From: Pyrodictiaceae archaeon | GTDB taxonomy: Archaea > Thermoproteota > Thermoprotei_A > Sulfolobales > Pyrodictiaceae | Length of the DNA stretch: 64,000 nucleotides | Reading direction: 5' to 3' | Assembly (NCBI GenBank): GCA_027036135.1 | Contig: JALVSY010000016.1 | Coordinates: forward strand, 372,001-436,000 | Part shown: one piece after another, positions 49,702-58,371 of the stretch | Position numbering within the stretch: position 1 is the stretch's first letter | Layout of the letters: each line of letters begins with the position of its first letter | The notes under the pieces: model-generated | The model's database searches: none | Told to the model about the DNA's origin: nothing | The model's input: only the letters and a program-made list of their open reading frames with translations | Program-made: the position numbers and the translations under genes

Positions 49702-50691
49702 CTAATCGCATAGCCTTAGCAGGGCTCCACGATTCCTAGGGCTTGTCACGAAGTATTTCTCAACGCTTATGCCCATTGCTTGTAGCTTCTCGAGCGCGTG
49801 TCTAGCTATTTTTTCTGCGTCATTGAGGGGGGCTACTGCGTAGGCTGCTGGTCCCCAGCTGCTCTGCCCTGCTCCTAGCCCCCCAGCCTCCCTTAGAGCC
49901 TCGACGGCTGCCTCTGTTTGTCTACAACAATACCTAGCGCTTTGTTGCTTTGAGAAGTACTCGCCCGTAACTCTGTCTATGAGGGATAGTGTGTCTCCGA
50001 AGGCCTCTATATCGTTGTGTGCTACGGCTCTTAGAAGCTCTATGAGTGCTACATACAGTTCTCGTTGCTTATCCTGGCTAAGGGGCTGTGGCGCCTCTAG
50101 CTCTCTTCTCTCCGCGGGGCCTTCTGGTAGTCCGCGTGGAGCCCTGGGCAAGATGACTATGAATGCCCAGTCGCTGGGCACCTCTAGCCTGGCAATAGCC
50201 CTCGGGAGCTCAGTGACGTTACTAGGTGGCCTAATGACGCCGTTCCTAGCAGGCCTACCGGAGTCAACGACTAGCCCGCCTCTCCGGAAAACCTCTATTC
50301 CTATCCCGGAGACGAAGCCCCTATGAGTCCGTAGTGCTAGCTCATAGATGCTCGGAGTCTCTCCTCGCAGTAGCGTAGCAGCTAGGCTTATTGAGAGTCT
50401 TAGCTGGGTAGTAGAGCCAAGCCCAACGTGTCTCTCGATGAGGCTTAGCACTTCTATACCTATATTGTCTCCTAGGAGTCCCTGTCTGCGCAGAAACTCT
50501 ACATCACGCTCAGCACCGCTTGGCACACGGGACGAGCCATTAATGCATAGGCGGACTCGTAGCCGTGGCTCCTCTAGCCCAACACCGATGCTTCCATAGG
50601 CAATTCCCGTGCCAGGGTCGTAGAAGTTGTAGAAGCCTAGGTGAAGCCTTGCACCCGTCTCAATCACTATGCAGCGAGGCGTAGAGGCCAA
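49702..50691 (-). CDS. Beta-ribofuranosylaminobenzene 5'-phosphate synthase-like protein (GHMP fold)
   Basis: A 329-aa protein with the archaeal beta-RFAP synthase pattern: ETGARLHLGFYNFYDP at the start, glycine-rich VGLGSTTQLRLSI in place of the GHMP kinase loop, and GQSSWGPAAYAV in the C-terminal half. It joins para-aminobenzoate and PRPP in synthesis of methanopterin-type C1 carriers, which Crenarchaeota use in modified form. An MBL-fold gene of the COG1237 group at 62 kb may belong to the same pathway. Confidence 0.88.
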   Translation of the reverse strand: MASTPRCIVIETGARLHLGFYNFYDPGTGIAYGSIGVGLEEPRLRVRLCINGSSRVPSGAERDVEFLRRQGLLGDNIGIEVLSLIERHVGLGSTTQLRLSISLAATLLRGETPSIYELALRTHRGFVSGIGIEVFRRGGLVVDSGRPARNGVIRPPSNVTELPRAIARLEVPSDWAFIVILPRAPRGLPEGPAERRELEAPQPLSQDKQRELYVALIELLRAVAHNDIEAFGDTLSLIDRVTGEYFSKQQSARYCCRQTEAAVEALREAGGLGAGQSSWGPAAYAVAPLNDAEKIARHALEKLQAMGISVEKYFVTSPRNRGALLRLCD

Positions 50692-50738
50692 GCAAGGGCT
50701 CCCGCGAAGAAGAGAACAAGAACTGCTTGGATAAACCC

Positions 50739-51260
50739 TTAGCCCGTGAACTCTGTGAGGCTCGGCACCTTCTCGGCCCCGGTCTTCCGGGCTCTTCTCT
50801 TAGCCCTCCACTCCTTCTTTGCCCTGATTACCCCAGGTAGCCATTCTAGTAGGTCTAGCCTGCCACGCTGGTAAAGCACAACGGCGGCCGCGAGCTTATG
50901 GATGCAGAGAGGGTCCCCGGCTAGCCTCGTAGCTGGGCACTGGCAACTAGCCCCGTCCCTCGTGACATGTACTAGGTATACTTGTTGCTCCCCGGGTAGC
51001 TTGCCAATCTTTGCAGTAGTTATCCGCGTCTCCTTGCCTTTCAGCAGTGCCTCTAGGTCACGGTGGCTAACTATCCTTTCTGGGCTAAGTGAGCCCAGGC
51101 GCTGACTAGGTACAGCTATAACAGCTTCGTCTTCTCCGAGCCTCACTAACGTGGCTCTCCTGGCTAGTCTTAGTGCGCGCCTAGCATCTTCGTCGCTTAC
51201 GCCTAGCTCCCTTAGCCACTTGTACTCCTTGCCAGCCCTTAGTGCCTGCACAGCTCTCAC
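50739..51260 (-). CDS. SWIM zinc-finger protein
   Basis: A 173-aa protein with a SWIM motif: SCQCPATRLAGDPLCIHKLA (CxC-xn-CxH) near residue 115, in a beta-alpha context (VYLVHVTRDGASCQCPA). SWIM fingers bind DNA or protein partners. N-terminal half is basic and helical; C-terminal tail is very basic (KKEWRAKRRARK). No partner such as a SNF2 helicase or RAD51 paralogue is seen nearby. Confidence 0.8.
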   Translation of the reverse strand: MRAVQALRAGKEYKWLRELGVSDEDARRALRLARRATLVRLGEDEAVIAVPSQRLGSLSPERIVSHRDLEALLKGKETRITTAKIGKLPGEQQVYLVHVTRDGASCQCPATRLAGDPLCIHKLAAAVVLYQRGRLDLLEWLPGVIRAKKEWRAKRRARKTGAEKVPSLTEFTG

Positions 51261-51410
51261 CCTCCATATACTCCTCAGTATTACCTATACCCGTTTATAT
51301 TCCTAGGGCAAAGCACTACCCCTGGCAACAGCGATACCATTGGAAGAAGATTAATGAGAGGCCATATACTCATACACATATTCACCGGGCTAGAGAGGCG
51401 AGAAGATATG

Positions 51411-51992
51411 CCCAAGGCGCTCTTCATAATAGAGGAGGGCTTTGACGACCTAGAGTTCTTCTATGCCTACCACAGGCTAATAGAGGAAGGCTTCACACCA
51501 GTCATCGCGTCCTCAAGGAAGTACGACGAAGTACCAGCCTACGACCCCGACACGGGTAAGCTAAGCCCACGCCCACGCAGAGTCAGGGGAAAGCACGGCC
51601 TAGAAGTAACCACTGATATCTCGTTCAAGGAGGCACTTGAGAGACTAGACGAATTCGACGTACTCGTAATCCCTGGTGGCCGAGGCCCCGAGCGCGCACG
51701 AAGACACAGAGAGGCACTCGAGATAGTGCGAAGAATGGCGGAGGCAGGCAAACCAATACTCGCTATCTGTCATGGCCCTCAGCTCCTAGTATCAGCTGGA
51801 GTAGCCCGTGGCAAGAAGATGACAGCTTACTGGGGCATAAGAGACGACATAGAGAATGCCGGGGCACAGTACATAGACGAGGACGCGGTACGCGATGACA
51901 ACATAGTAACAGTTAGGCACACTACAGTCCTAGGCAAGGGTGCCAAGCTGTTCATAGAACTACTACGCGAGAAAGGCCTAGTAAAGAGCTAG
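51411..51992 (+). CDS. DJ-1/PfpI family protein
   Basis: From ATG 51411, 193 aa: PKALFIIEEGFDDLEFFYAY (with the conserved Glu), VLVIPGGRGPERARRH, and the nucleophile elbow ILAICHGPQLL with the Cys. PfpI-type members are described as proteases, deglycases or chaperones. Frame is open from 51354, but the extra residues are His/Ile-rich and outside the fold. The 3' end overlaps the convergent transporter gene by 4 bp. Confidence 0.9.
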   Translation, partial: PKALFIIEEGFDDLEFFYAYHRLIEEGFTPVIASSRKYDEVPAYDPDTGKLSPRPRRVRGKHGLEVTTDISFKEALERLDEFDVLVIPGGRGPERARRHREALEIVRRMAEAGKPILAICHGPQLLVSAGVARGKKMTAYWGIRDDIENAGAQYIDEDAVRDDNIVTVRHTTVLGKGAKLFIELLREKGLVKS

Positions 51993-52906
51993 CCTTGTTC
52001 GCAGACAAGGTCTTTTTCTTGGCACTTGTTTGTCTCCAGCTGTATCGTTGCATGTGTTACTCCTATCCTTCGAAGCCTGGCCTCGATCTCGTTTATTATC
52101 CCTTGTGCCTTGCTAAGAGGCATATCCTTAACCTCTACGTGGCATTCAAGCAGCACATCTTTCTCGCCAAGACGCCAAGCATGGCAATGATGCACGTTAA
52201 GCACCCCCGGAACTGATTCGATCTCTCTACGCACCTTCTCTAGGTCAATAGGAGCAGCCTCCATGAGTATCTCGGCGCTCTCACGAAGCACACTAACAGC
52301 TTCTACAACGATATACAAGATAATAATGATGGAGGCTAAGGGATCGAAGAAGTATAACCCTGTATACTTTACCACTAATGCGCCTAGTACAACGATTACG
52401 GATGAGAGCGTATCGCTCAATAAGTGGAGATAAGCGGATCGTATATTCAGGCTCCCTGACGCATGCTCTCTGAGAAGCAATGCCGATACAAGATTACCTA
52501 CTAGTGCTACAAACCCCACAAAGCCAATAACCCTCGCCTCTACGATAGCGGGGTGAAAGAGTTTTGAAACAGCCTCTACAACAACTATTGCCGACAAGAC
52601 GAGGAGAAGCGTTGAGTTAAAGAAGGCAGCTAGCACCTCTGCTCTACGATAACCAAACGTGTAGCGCAGAGAAGCTCTTCTACCAGCGACGAGCTTAGCT
52701 ACATAACTTACACCGAGGCTAAGAGTATCACCAAGATTATGAACAGCATCACTGATTAGCAGCATACTACCAGTAAGAACACCTATGACTAGTTCAATAA
52801 CGGTAATAGCGCTATTAATGACGATGGAGTATAGTAAGTGCCTCGAGGCAGAACCTATACCCCGGACTCGGCGAGCCACCACGAGTACACCAATTCCACA
52901 TAGCAT
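51989..52906 (-). CDS. Cation diffusion facilitator (CDF) metal transporter
   Basis: A 305-aa CDF protein with six TM segments. TM2 contains SDAVHNLGDTLSLGVSY and TM5 HLLSDTLSSVIVVLG, i.e. the paired metal-binding Asp/His sets. The cytoplasmic C-terminal domain (VRREIESVPGVLNVHHCHAW, CHVEVKDMPLSKAQGIINEI) is typical. A basic/His-rich loop is absent. Exports Zn2+, Co2+, Mn2+ or Fe2+; the exact ion is not readable from this. Stands alone between the DJ-1 gene and the HEPN-MNT pair. Confidence 0.93.
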   Translation of the reverse strand: MLCGIGVLVVARRVRGIGSASRHLLYSIVINSAITVIELVIGVLTGSMLLISDAVHNLGDTLSLGVSYVAKLVAGRRASLRYTFGYRRAEVLAAFFNSTLLLVLSAIVVVEAVSKLFHPAIVEARVIGFVGFVALVGNLVSALLLREHASGSLNIRSAYLHLLSDTLSSVIVVLGALVVKYTGLYFFDPLASIIIILYIVVEAVSVLRESAEILMEAAPIDLEKVRREIESVPGVLNVHHCHAWRLGEKDVLLECHVEVKDMPLSKAQGIINEIEARLRRIGVTHATIQLETNKCQEKDLVCEQG

Positions 52907-52929
52907 ATCCTAGTTAATCGCTGCTTTCC

Positions 52930-53322
52930 TTAACTCTTAATCTCGATCATTCTCCGATAATGCTCCCTTGCTTTCTCGAACTCTTCTTCGCTGTAGAGGT
53001 GTATATCTACGGGGTAGTCCCATGGGAGCCCGTAAAGGGTTACAGCTCTATCCTTTATATCGAGTCTCAGGTAGAGTTTCTTTCTCTCGTCACGGGGCAC
53101 GTTCTTGGAAACTACCACGATGTCTATGTCGCTTAGCACTGTTAAGCGGTTCTCAGCAGCACCGCCAACCACGTAGACCCTTGTATCCGGTCCCAGTAGG
53201 TCCCTGGCAGCCTTAGCGACAGCCCCGACATATAATCGCCACTGGCGAAGCCTCCGGTATAGCTCTACGAGTAGCTTCTCCAGGCTAGGCTTCCTTCTCA
53301 AGGCCTCTTCGCGCCTTCTCAA
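52930..53322 (-). CDS. MNT-domain minimal nucleotidyltransferase (antitoxin type)
   Basis: A 130-aa protein with the minimal nucleotidyltransferase core GGAAENRLTVLSDIDIVVVS (metal Asp pair D-x-D after the G-G loop), then DRAVTLYGLPWDYPVDIHLY. In HEPN-MNT modules it is often the antitoxin, AMPylating the HEPN toxin, or a nucleotidyltransferase with other targets. The start overlaps the end of the HEPN gene by 38 bp, so they are co-translated. Confidence 0.85.
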   Translation of the reverse strand: MRRREEALRRKPSLEKLLVELYRRLRQWRLYVGAVAKAARDLLGPDTRVYVVGGAAENRLTVLSDIDIVVVSKNVPRDERKKLYLRLDIKDRAVTLYGLPWDYPVDIHLYSEEEFEKAREHYRRMIEIKS

Positions 53323-53725
53323 TGAACTCTATTACCTCCTTTGCAGCCTCTATGCATTTCTCGGCTTCCTCGCCGCTATAGTCTATGTATCCGTAGCGGC
53401 CCCGATAGTACGCGTCGTTAAGAAGCCAGAGGTCCTTACGACGCTTCTTGGCAAAGTCAGCAACAAGACCCGCTAATTCGCCTAGGCCACCCTCCTCTAG
53501 AACCCTGTACAAGAGCCCTAGCAGTTCATGAAGATCATGTATTCGGGGAGCGGAGCCTAATACCTCGTAGAGAAATGACTTAATAGCTAGCTGCGCAGCC
53601 TGCTCAGCCTCAAAACATGCAAGATCATACTCTCCTCTACCCATGCGCCACTTGGCACCCTCCAGCATTGCTAGTGCTCGTCTCCAGAGCTTGGCTACTA
53701 GCTCGCCACTAGACACCAAGAGCAC
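53285..53725 (-). CDS. HEPN-domain protein
   Basis: A 146-aa all-helical HEPN protein (PF05168-like): GELVAKLWRRALAMLEGAKW, YDLACFEAEQAAQLAIKSFL, IHDLHELLGLLYRVLEE, and the C-terminal RGRYGYIDYSGEEAEKCIEA. The Rx4-6H catalytic motif of HEPN ribonucleases is not obvious here; the corresponding region reads RGRYGYIDY, so it may be a nucleotide-binding rather than RNase version. Forms a unit with the overlapping MNT gene. Confidence 0.85.
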   Translation of the reverse strand: MLLVSSGELVAKLWRRALAMLEGAKWRMGRGEYDLACFEAEQAAQLAIKSFLYEVLGSAPRIHDLHELLGLLYRVLEEGGLGELAGLVADFAKKRRKDLWLLNDAYYRGRYGYIDYSGEEAEKCIEAAKEVIEFIEKARRGLEKEA

Positions 53726-53855
53726 ACCGAGAAGTGATTATGCCTCTTAAGCATAATTTACTCTATATGCCTCGTTACCAGGAGCGTGATAAGCAAAGCA
53801 ATGTATGGAGAGAAAACAGCTCTAGCCTCTATTGCCTTGGTTTGAGCGCCCTGGC

Positions 53856-55763
53856 CTATATCGTCTTATCAACGAGGGATTCGGGTACCTCTATTATCTC
53901 TGTTAGCCCTAGCTCGATGAGCTTCGTCTTTGTTGGTTTGCCTTGGGGGCTCCAGCCCCTCGCAGCATAGTACTCGTTCTTCATTGCTTCTAGCTCCTCT
54001 GGGCTTACTACGCAGCCCTCGCATGGCCCACGCTTTATCGGTTCACGGAGCAAGCGCTCCGGAAGCGTATCGTCCTCACGCCTCAGCCCCCATCTGAGAT
54101 TGATTAGCCTCTCCAGGTTAACTACCCGCTCGCCTGCCAAGAGGAGGTTGCCGGGCGTTATCTCTTCTCCTAGAAGGGCTGAGACGAACTCCGCTAAGGG
54201 CTCCGGGGTTAGCGCGTATCTACTGAACTTGCAGACCCCCGTTATGTCATAGACTGCCATGAGGTCCTCCATCTCCTTGACAAGTACGCCCTTACCCCTA
54301 GGGCTCCTAGCATTAATGCCCTCGTAGACCCATAGCTTCCCGGGAAGCTCAACAGCGTAGGCGCCGCTGGTCAAGTGGTCGCCGCCGCGGCTCGAGACAG
54401 CGAAGCCAAGGGCCATCCCCTTGAGCCCGCGGGCATCGTAGGCTGGTAGCTCGAGGCCCTTAACCTGGATAGCATAGCCAAGCCCTCGCCCGATTCTCTC
54501 CGCGGCTCTAGGGGAACCATCTGCTAGTAGCTTGCCGAGCCTTCCTTCGCGCAGCGCTATCCTCTTCACAGCCTCCATGAACGTGTCTAGGTCTCCCCAT
54601 CGAAGAACAAGGCCGCCGAGATCCTCCGGGCCCAGGTCCCCTCTCTCGAGAGCCTCTATGGCCCAGGACAGGGTAGCCCCAAGGCTTATCGAGTCCAGCC
54701 CGTACTCGTCAGCCAGGTAGTTGAGAACAGCTACGGGGTCCACGTCGCAGAAGCCTAGGTTAGAGCCAAGCGCGTACTGTCTCGTACTCGGGGCCATCAA
54801 CCCTTACCCTGCCATGCCCTGGCACATCTGCCTCAATGACTTGGCTGCATACACGGTTACAGTATGGGCATGGGTTCCTGCCAACACGTTTCCCTGGGGC
54901 CCAGAAGCCGAGCCTCTCCATAGCCTTCTCGCCGTCGCCGCACCAGTCAAGCGTGCTCTCTCTCCAGTTGAGCCCGGGGAAGACTCCGTGAACCTTATTG
55001 GTGAGCGTGATTATGGCTGGGGCACCATACTCTATTAGGTTCTTGCTGCCGGGGTGCCGGGGGAGCCCCGTAGCCCACTTCCTCACAAGCTCCCTGGTCT
55101 TCTCGGGCATAGCTGGCCTAGGCTCCCTGTAGCCCCTCGCAACCACGGCTTTCAGCCGCTTAGAGCCCATAACAGCTCCTAGCCCTGTCCTCCCAGCCTG
55201 CCTCCCATTACAATCTATGAGAGCCATGGCAGAGAGCCTCTCCCCGGCGGGGCCAATAACGCAGGAAGAGTACCCGGGGAACCGCTTAGCTAGCTCGCCC
55301 CGAGCCCTACCAATCAGCAAGCCCCACAGCTCCTCCGCGGGCTCGACACGCGTGCCATCCTTGTCGAGTACTAGTACCCCGGGCTCCTCGAGCGCGCCAT
55401 GGATTACTAGGGCGTCGAAGCCTAGGCGGCGAATCTCAACACCTAGCCGGGCACCAACAGAGGAACGCCCAAGGAACCTCGTCAAGGGGCCCGAGCCGCA
55501 ATAATAGTCTTCGAAGCAGTACTAAGCCCGCTACCAAGCAGCAATCCAGGAGCAAAGACAAGCACATTACCGGGGCCAAGGGGCCCAGTATTCTCACTCG
55601 TGTACTTATAGATAAGGAGGCTCGCTAATCCTCTCCCGCCGAGGAGAAGACGGTAAACCTTTTCATGTAGCCCCTCAACCCAGCTTCTCCCAGTAGATAG
55701 ATCGTAGTGAAGAACACGGCCACTAACCCAACTAAGCTGGCTAAACAATAGCTGGGACACCAA
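53856..55763 (-). pseudogene. Aldehyde:ferredoxin oxidoreductase (AOR family), two frameshifts
   Basis: A tungstopterin enzyme that oxidises aldehydes with ferredoxin. N-terminal part from 55763 reads GRVLHYDLSTGRSWVEGLHE and GLLLGSGLSTASKTIIAARAP, then a base is missing in a G4 run (55486-55489) and the frame resumes LTRFLGRSSVGARLGVEIR, with the cluster motif CPYCNRVC and VDGPEYETV. A second missing base near 54774-54778 shifts it again to YALGSNLGFCDVDPVAVL and the tail ending EYYAARGWSP. The combined length (about 630 aa) and all metal motifs are normal. The enzyme cannot be made as a single chain from this sequence. Confidence 0.8.
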
Positions 55764-55814
55764 GTATAAAGCATAAGGAGTTGGAGACCTTTATCAATAA
55801 TCTCCCAGGGATCC

Positions 55815-56741
55815 TCATCGTCTATTAGTGGATCGCTCAAGATAAGTATAGATCCTTATTCCAAGTGGCCCTGCCTTCTTCCTAGCCTTCTCGGATACGA
55901 AGCCGCCAACGATTACGAGTTGTGGCCTATATCCTGTCTTCTTCTGGTATAGCTCCCCTATCCTGCTAAGCTCTAGTACATCGCCAGTATCAACCCTGCT
56001 CTTCACCTCTACTAATATATGCACGCCATCCTTGATAACTACATCCACCTCAACCTCCGAGGGATGATCATAGACGTAGCCCTCCTCGTCATAAGTTGTC
56101 CAGTGCTCCGCGGTAGCACCAAAGTACTCCTCCAATATCCCTTTCATAGCCTCTCTGAACGCCTCCTCGCTGAGCACACCGAAGCGATGAGCAACAGTCT
56201 TCAACAATACCTCAAACTCATCCATGCGCCTCTCCAGTCCCGTAACCCTCTCCTCGAGGCGAGTCACTCTCTCCTCTAGCTGTGCGAATCTTTCTTCGAG
56301 CTTAGCGAAGCGTTCTTCTAGTTGTGCAAAGCGTTCCTCAAGCTTCGCCACTCTCTCCTCTAGTCTCTGATACCTCTCTTCTAGTTCTTGATACCTTTCC
56401 TCTAGCCTCGTGAATCTCTCCTCTAGTTTTGCGAAGTGCTTCTCAAGTTCTTGCTGCCTCTCCTCGATCCTAGCAAATCTCTCCTCTAATTGCGCAAATC
56501 GTTCCTCGAGCTTCTGTTGCCGCTCCTCGATCCTAGCGAATCGTTCCTCCAGTTTCCTGAACTCCTCTTCTAGCCTTAGCTGCCTCTCCTCTAGCTTCTG
56601 CTGGCGCTCCTCAAGCCTACTAAACCTCTCCAAAAGCTCCCGGAAACCCAGGGCACCAAGCAACATATAACGTAGCTCACGATCCTCCTTAATAAGGTCT
56701 AGTAGCGCTTCCTTCAATGCCTTCTTATCAATAGTGCTCAA
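55815..56741 (-). CDS. DUF3782 protein: heptad coiled coil plus PD-(D/E)XK nuclease-like domain
   Basis: A 308-aa protein. After about 40 helical residues there are about 19 consecutive heptads of the form (R/K/Q)LEERFA (residues 42-174), an almost perfect coiled coil. The C-terminal 125 residues form a nuclease-like fold: DHPSEVEVDVVIKDGVHILVEVKSR carries the E...D...ExK motif, followed by ELYQKKTGYRPQLVIVGGF. Common in hyperthermophilic archaea; a DNA-end or mobile-element related nuclease is inferred from the fold only. Confidence 0.85.
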   Translation of the reverse strand: MSTIDKKALKEALLDLIKEDRELRYMLLGALGFRELLERFSRLEERQQKLEERQLRLEEEFRKLEERFARIEERQQKLEERFAQLEERFARIEERQQELEKHFAKLEERFTRLEERYQELEERYQRLEERVAKLEERFAQLEERFAKLEERFAQLEERVTRLEERVTGLERRMDEFEVLLKTVAHRFGVLSEEAFREAMKGILEEYFGATAEHWTTYDEEGYVYDHPSEVEVDVVIKDGVHILVEVKSRVDTGDVLELSRIGELYQKKTGYRPQLVIVGGFVSEKARKKAGPLGIRIYTYLERSTNRR

Positions 56742-56807
56742 TGCTCCCCAGCTCCTCTCCTAGAAAACAATGGGGAGAGGGTAACATCTTATCAAGCTTC
56801 CTATCTC

Positions 56808-57596
56808 CTAGCCTAGGCTAATAGTTACACCCTCCTCGGCTAGCTCGAGTAACCGCTTAGAGATGAAGCGCAGCGCTTCCGCTAGCACCTTCTCGTTATC
56901 GTATTCCTTGAGCAGCTTCTCTAGTCTCTCCTCGTCCCAGGTTCTCATCTCTTCTACGTACTTCGTTATCCTTGGCAGTGCCCGTACCACGTTATCAACA
57001 ATGGTTATGCTCGCAGCCCGCGCTGTGTGGCTCAACGGGTTCAGATCAATAGCTATCACTGTCTTACCCATGCGGCGAAGAGCCTCCGTGCGATCACCAT
57101 CCTCCAGCGCGACAAGCACCACGTCAGCCACGTAGATGCCTCGTGGGCTCACCCTGCCCCTTGCGTGCTCAAGCCCAGGAATAACAGCAGTAGCGTCATC
57201 AACCCCAAGCACCTCGCGAGCACCATTCCTCCTCAACAGCTCAGCTATTTTCCGAGCCCTTTCCTCTGTGCGGTAGAATAGATTAACCTCGATGAGGGCA
57301 TTAGTAGCCATTGCTAGTTCCACGACCTCGCGGGCAGCGAGAGCAGCCGTGTTACCATTTACACTGATAACGGGGCGCCTAGCAAGGAGGAGTACAGCAG
57401 CTGCAGCCCGCTCAGCCTCCTCAGCGAAAAACTGGGTCTCCTCGCCGACTAGGTAGTCAAAGCACTCGCCACGGCCATGAGCAATAAGCCCCTCAGGAAC
57501 AACAATCCCCTCACGACAAGCCTCAACAACCCTCTCACGGAGCAAGAGACTCCAATAACGCGGATGACTACGCGGAACCCGCCACCCACCAGACAC
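56808..57596 (-). CDS. 4-phosphopantoate-beta-alanine ligase (archaeal phosphopantothenate synthetase)
   Basis: A 262-aa COG1701 member: SHPRYWSLLLRERVVEACRE at the start, AHGRGECFDYLVGEETQFFA, PVISVNGNTAALA, and IAIDLNPLSHTARAASITIVD with TWDEERLEKLLKEYDN. It makes 4-phosphopantothenate from 4-phosphopantoate, beta-alanine and ATP, the archaeal bypass of PanC/PanK in CoA synthesis. Pantoate kinase, its usual companion, is not in the window. Confidence 0.95.
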   Translation of the reverse strand: MSGGWRVPRSHPRYWSLLLRERVVEACREGIVVPEGLIAHGRGECFDYLVGEETQFFAEEAERAAAAVLLLARRPVISVNGNTAALAAREVVELAMATNALIEVNLFYRTEERARKIAELLRRNGAREVLGVDDATAVIPGLEHARGRVSPRGIYVADVVLVALEDGDRTEALRRMGKTVIAIDLNPLSHTARAASITIVDNVVRALPRITKYVEEMRTWDEERLEKLLKEYDNEKVLAEALRFISKRLLELAEEGVTISLG

Positions 57597-57884
57597 GGGG
57601 CCTCACCCAGCGACCTAAACGAGTATAATCAACACGTGATAACAACTACTACACAGCCTATTACCCTATCCGGTGCACCGGGTAGAGCGGAAAGAAGTCA
57701 TGACGGGAAATATACCCATAGAAGACTAGTATAACCACAAAGAGAGAAAACAAAATATAATCAATCACAAACACTACTTATATACACTGCGAAACCAGGC
57801 ACAGCCTAAACCCGACATAAGAACTTAAAAGGGCAACAAATTATCAACACTATAACGGCGAACAAAAAGAGAGGGGAACCCTAG
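57597..57884. other. Intergenic, 288 bp, promoter region of the pilin gene
   Basis: AT-rich. TATA-like ACTTATATAC at about 57776-57785 and ACTTAAAAGG at 57823-57832 precede the pilin; GAGGGG at 57871-57876 is its ribosome binding site, 8 bp before the ATG. A plus-strand frame 57477-57734 overlapping the neighbour is a shadow. Confidence 0.5.
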
Positions 57885-58349
57885 ATGCCCAGGAAAATGA
57901 GAGGTATAAGCCCAATAATAGCAACAGTAATCATACTAGCAGTAACAATAGCCATAGCAATAGCGGTAGTAGGATGGGTAATGGGGCTGTTCAGAGGCGC
58001 TACTAAATCCAGTGCGCAACTACAGATACTTCCTGATAGCTATATTAATACTAGCGGATACGCGCTCTGTCTACACGTAATGAATAAGGGCTCTACTACA
58101 GCGAAAATAGTAAAGATATCGATAGGTGGTATAGGAACATATACTAATACAAACGGTGTATTAGTTAATGCTGGTAAGTCTATCTGGATAGCTATTACCA
58201 ATACTACTGTTACTACGAGTTGTAAGAATGCTGAAAATCCACAACTATTTAGTAAGGATGGGGTATCCGCGGTTCCAAGTGTTACTTATAGTGTCAATAT
58301 ATACACCGCTGATGGCAGCGTATTCCCCGGCCAGGTTACTGCCAGTTAG
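57885..58349 (+). CDS. Archaeal type IV pilin-like protein
   Basis: A 154-aa class III signal protein: basic MPRKMRGISP (cleavage by the archaeal prepilin peptidase is expected after RG), then a hydrophobic alpha-1 helix (IIATVIILAVTIAIAIAVVG), then a beta-rich Thr/Asn-rich head with two Cys (YALCLHVMNKG, TTSCKNAENP). Such pilins form adhesion filaments in Crenarchaeota. No assembly ATPase or other pilin is near, so it stands alone. The gene is AT-richer than its neighbours. Confidence 0.9.
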   Translation: MPRKMRGISPIIATVIILAVTIAIAIAVVGWVMGLFRGATKSSAQLQILPDSYINTSGYALCLHVMNKGSTTAKIVKISIGGIGTYTNTNGVLVNAGKSIWIAITNTTVTTSCKNAENPQLFSKDGVSAVPSVTYSVNIYTADGSVFPGQVTAS

Positions 58350-58371
58350 CTTAGAATCTAAGATTTTTAAG

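Noticed and set aside
55625-55840. 71-codon minus-strand frame overlapping the AOR N-terminus
   Set aside because: A different frame from the recognisable AOR sequence; hydrophobic by chance.
57477-57734. 85-codon plus-strand frame
   Set aside because: Asn/Thr/Pro-rich antisense shadow of the pantothenate-pathway gene extending into its promoter region.
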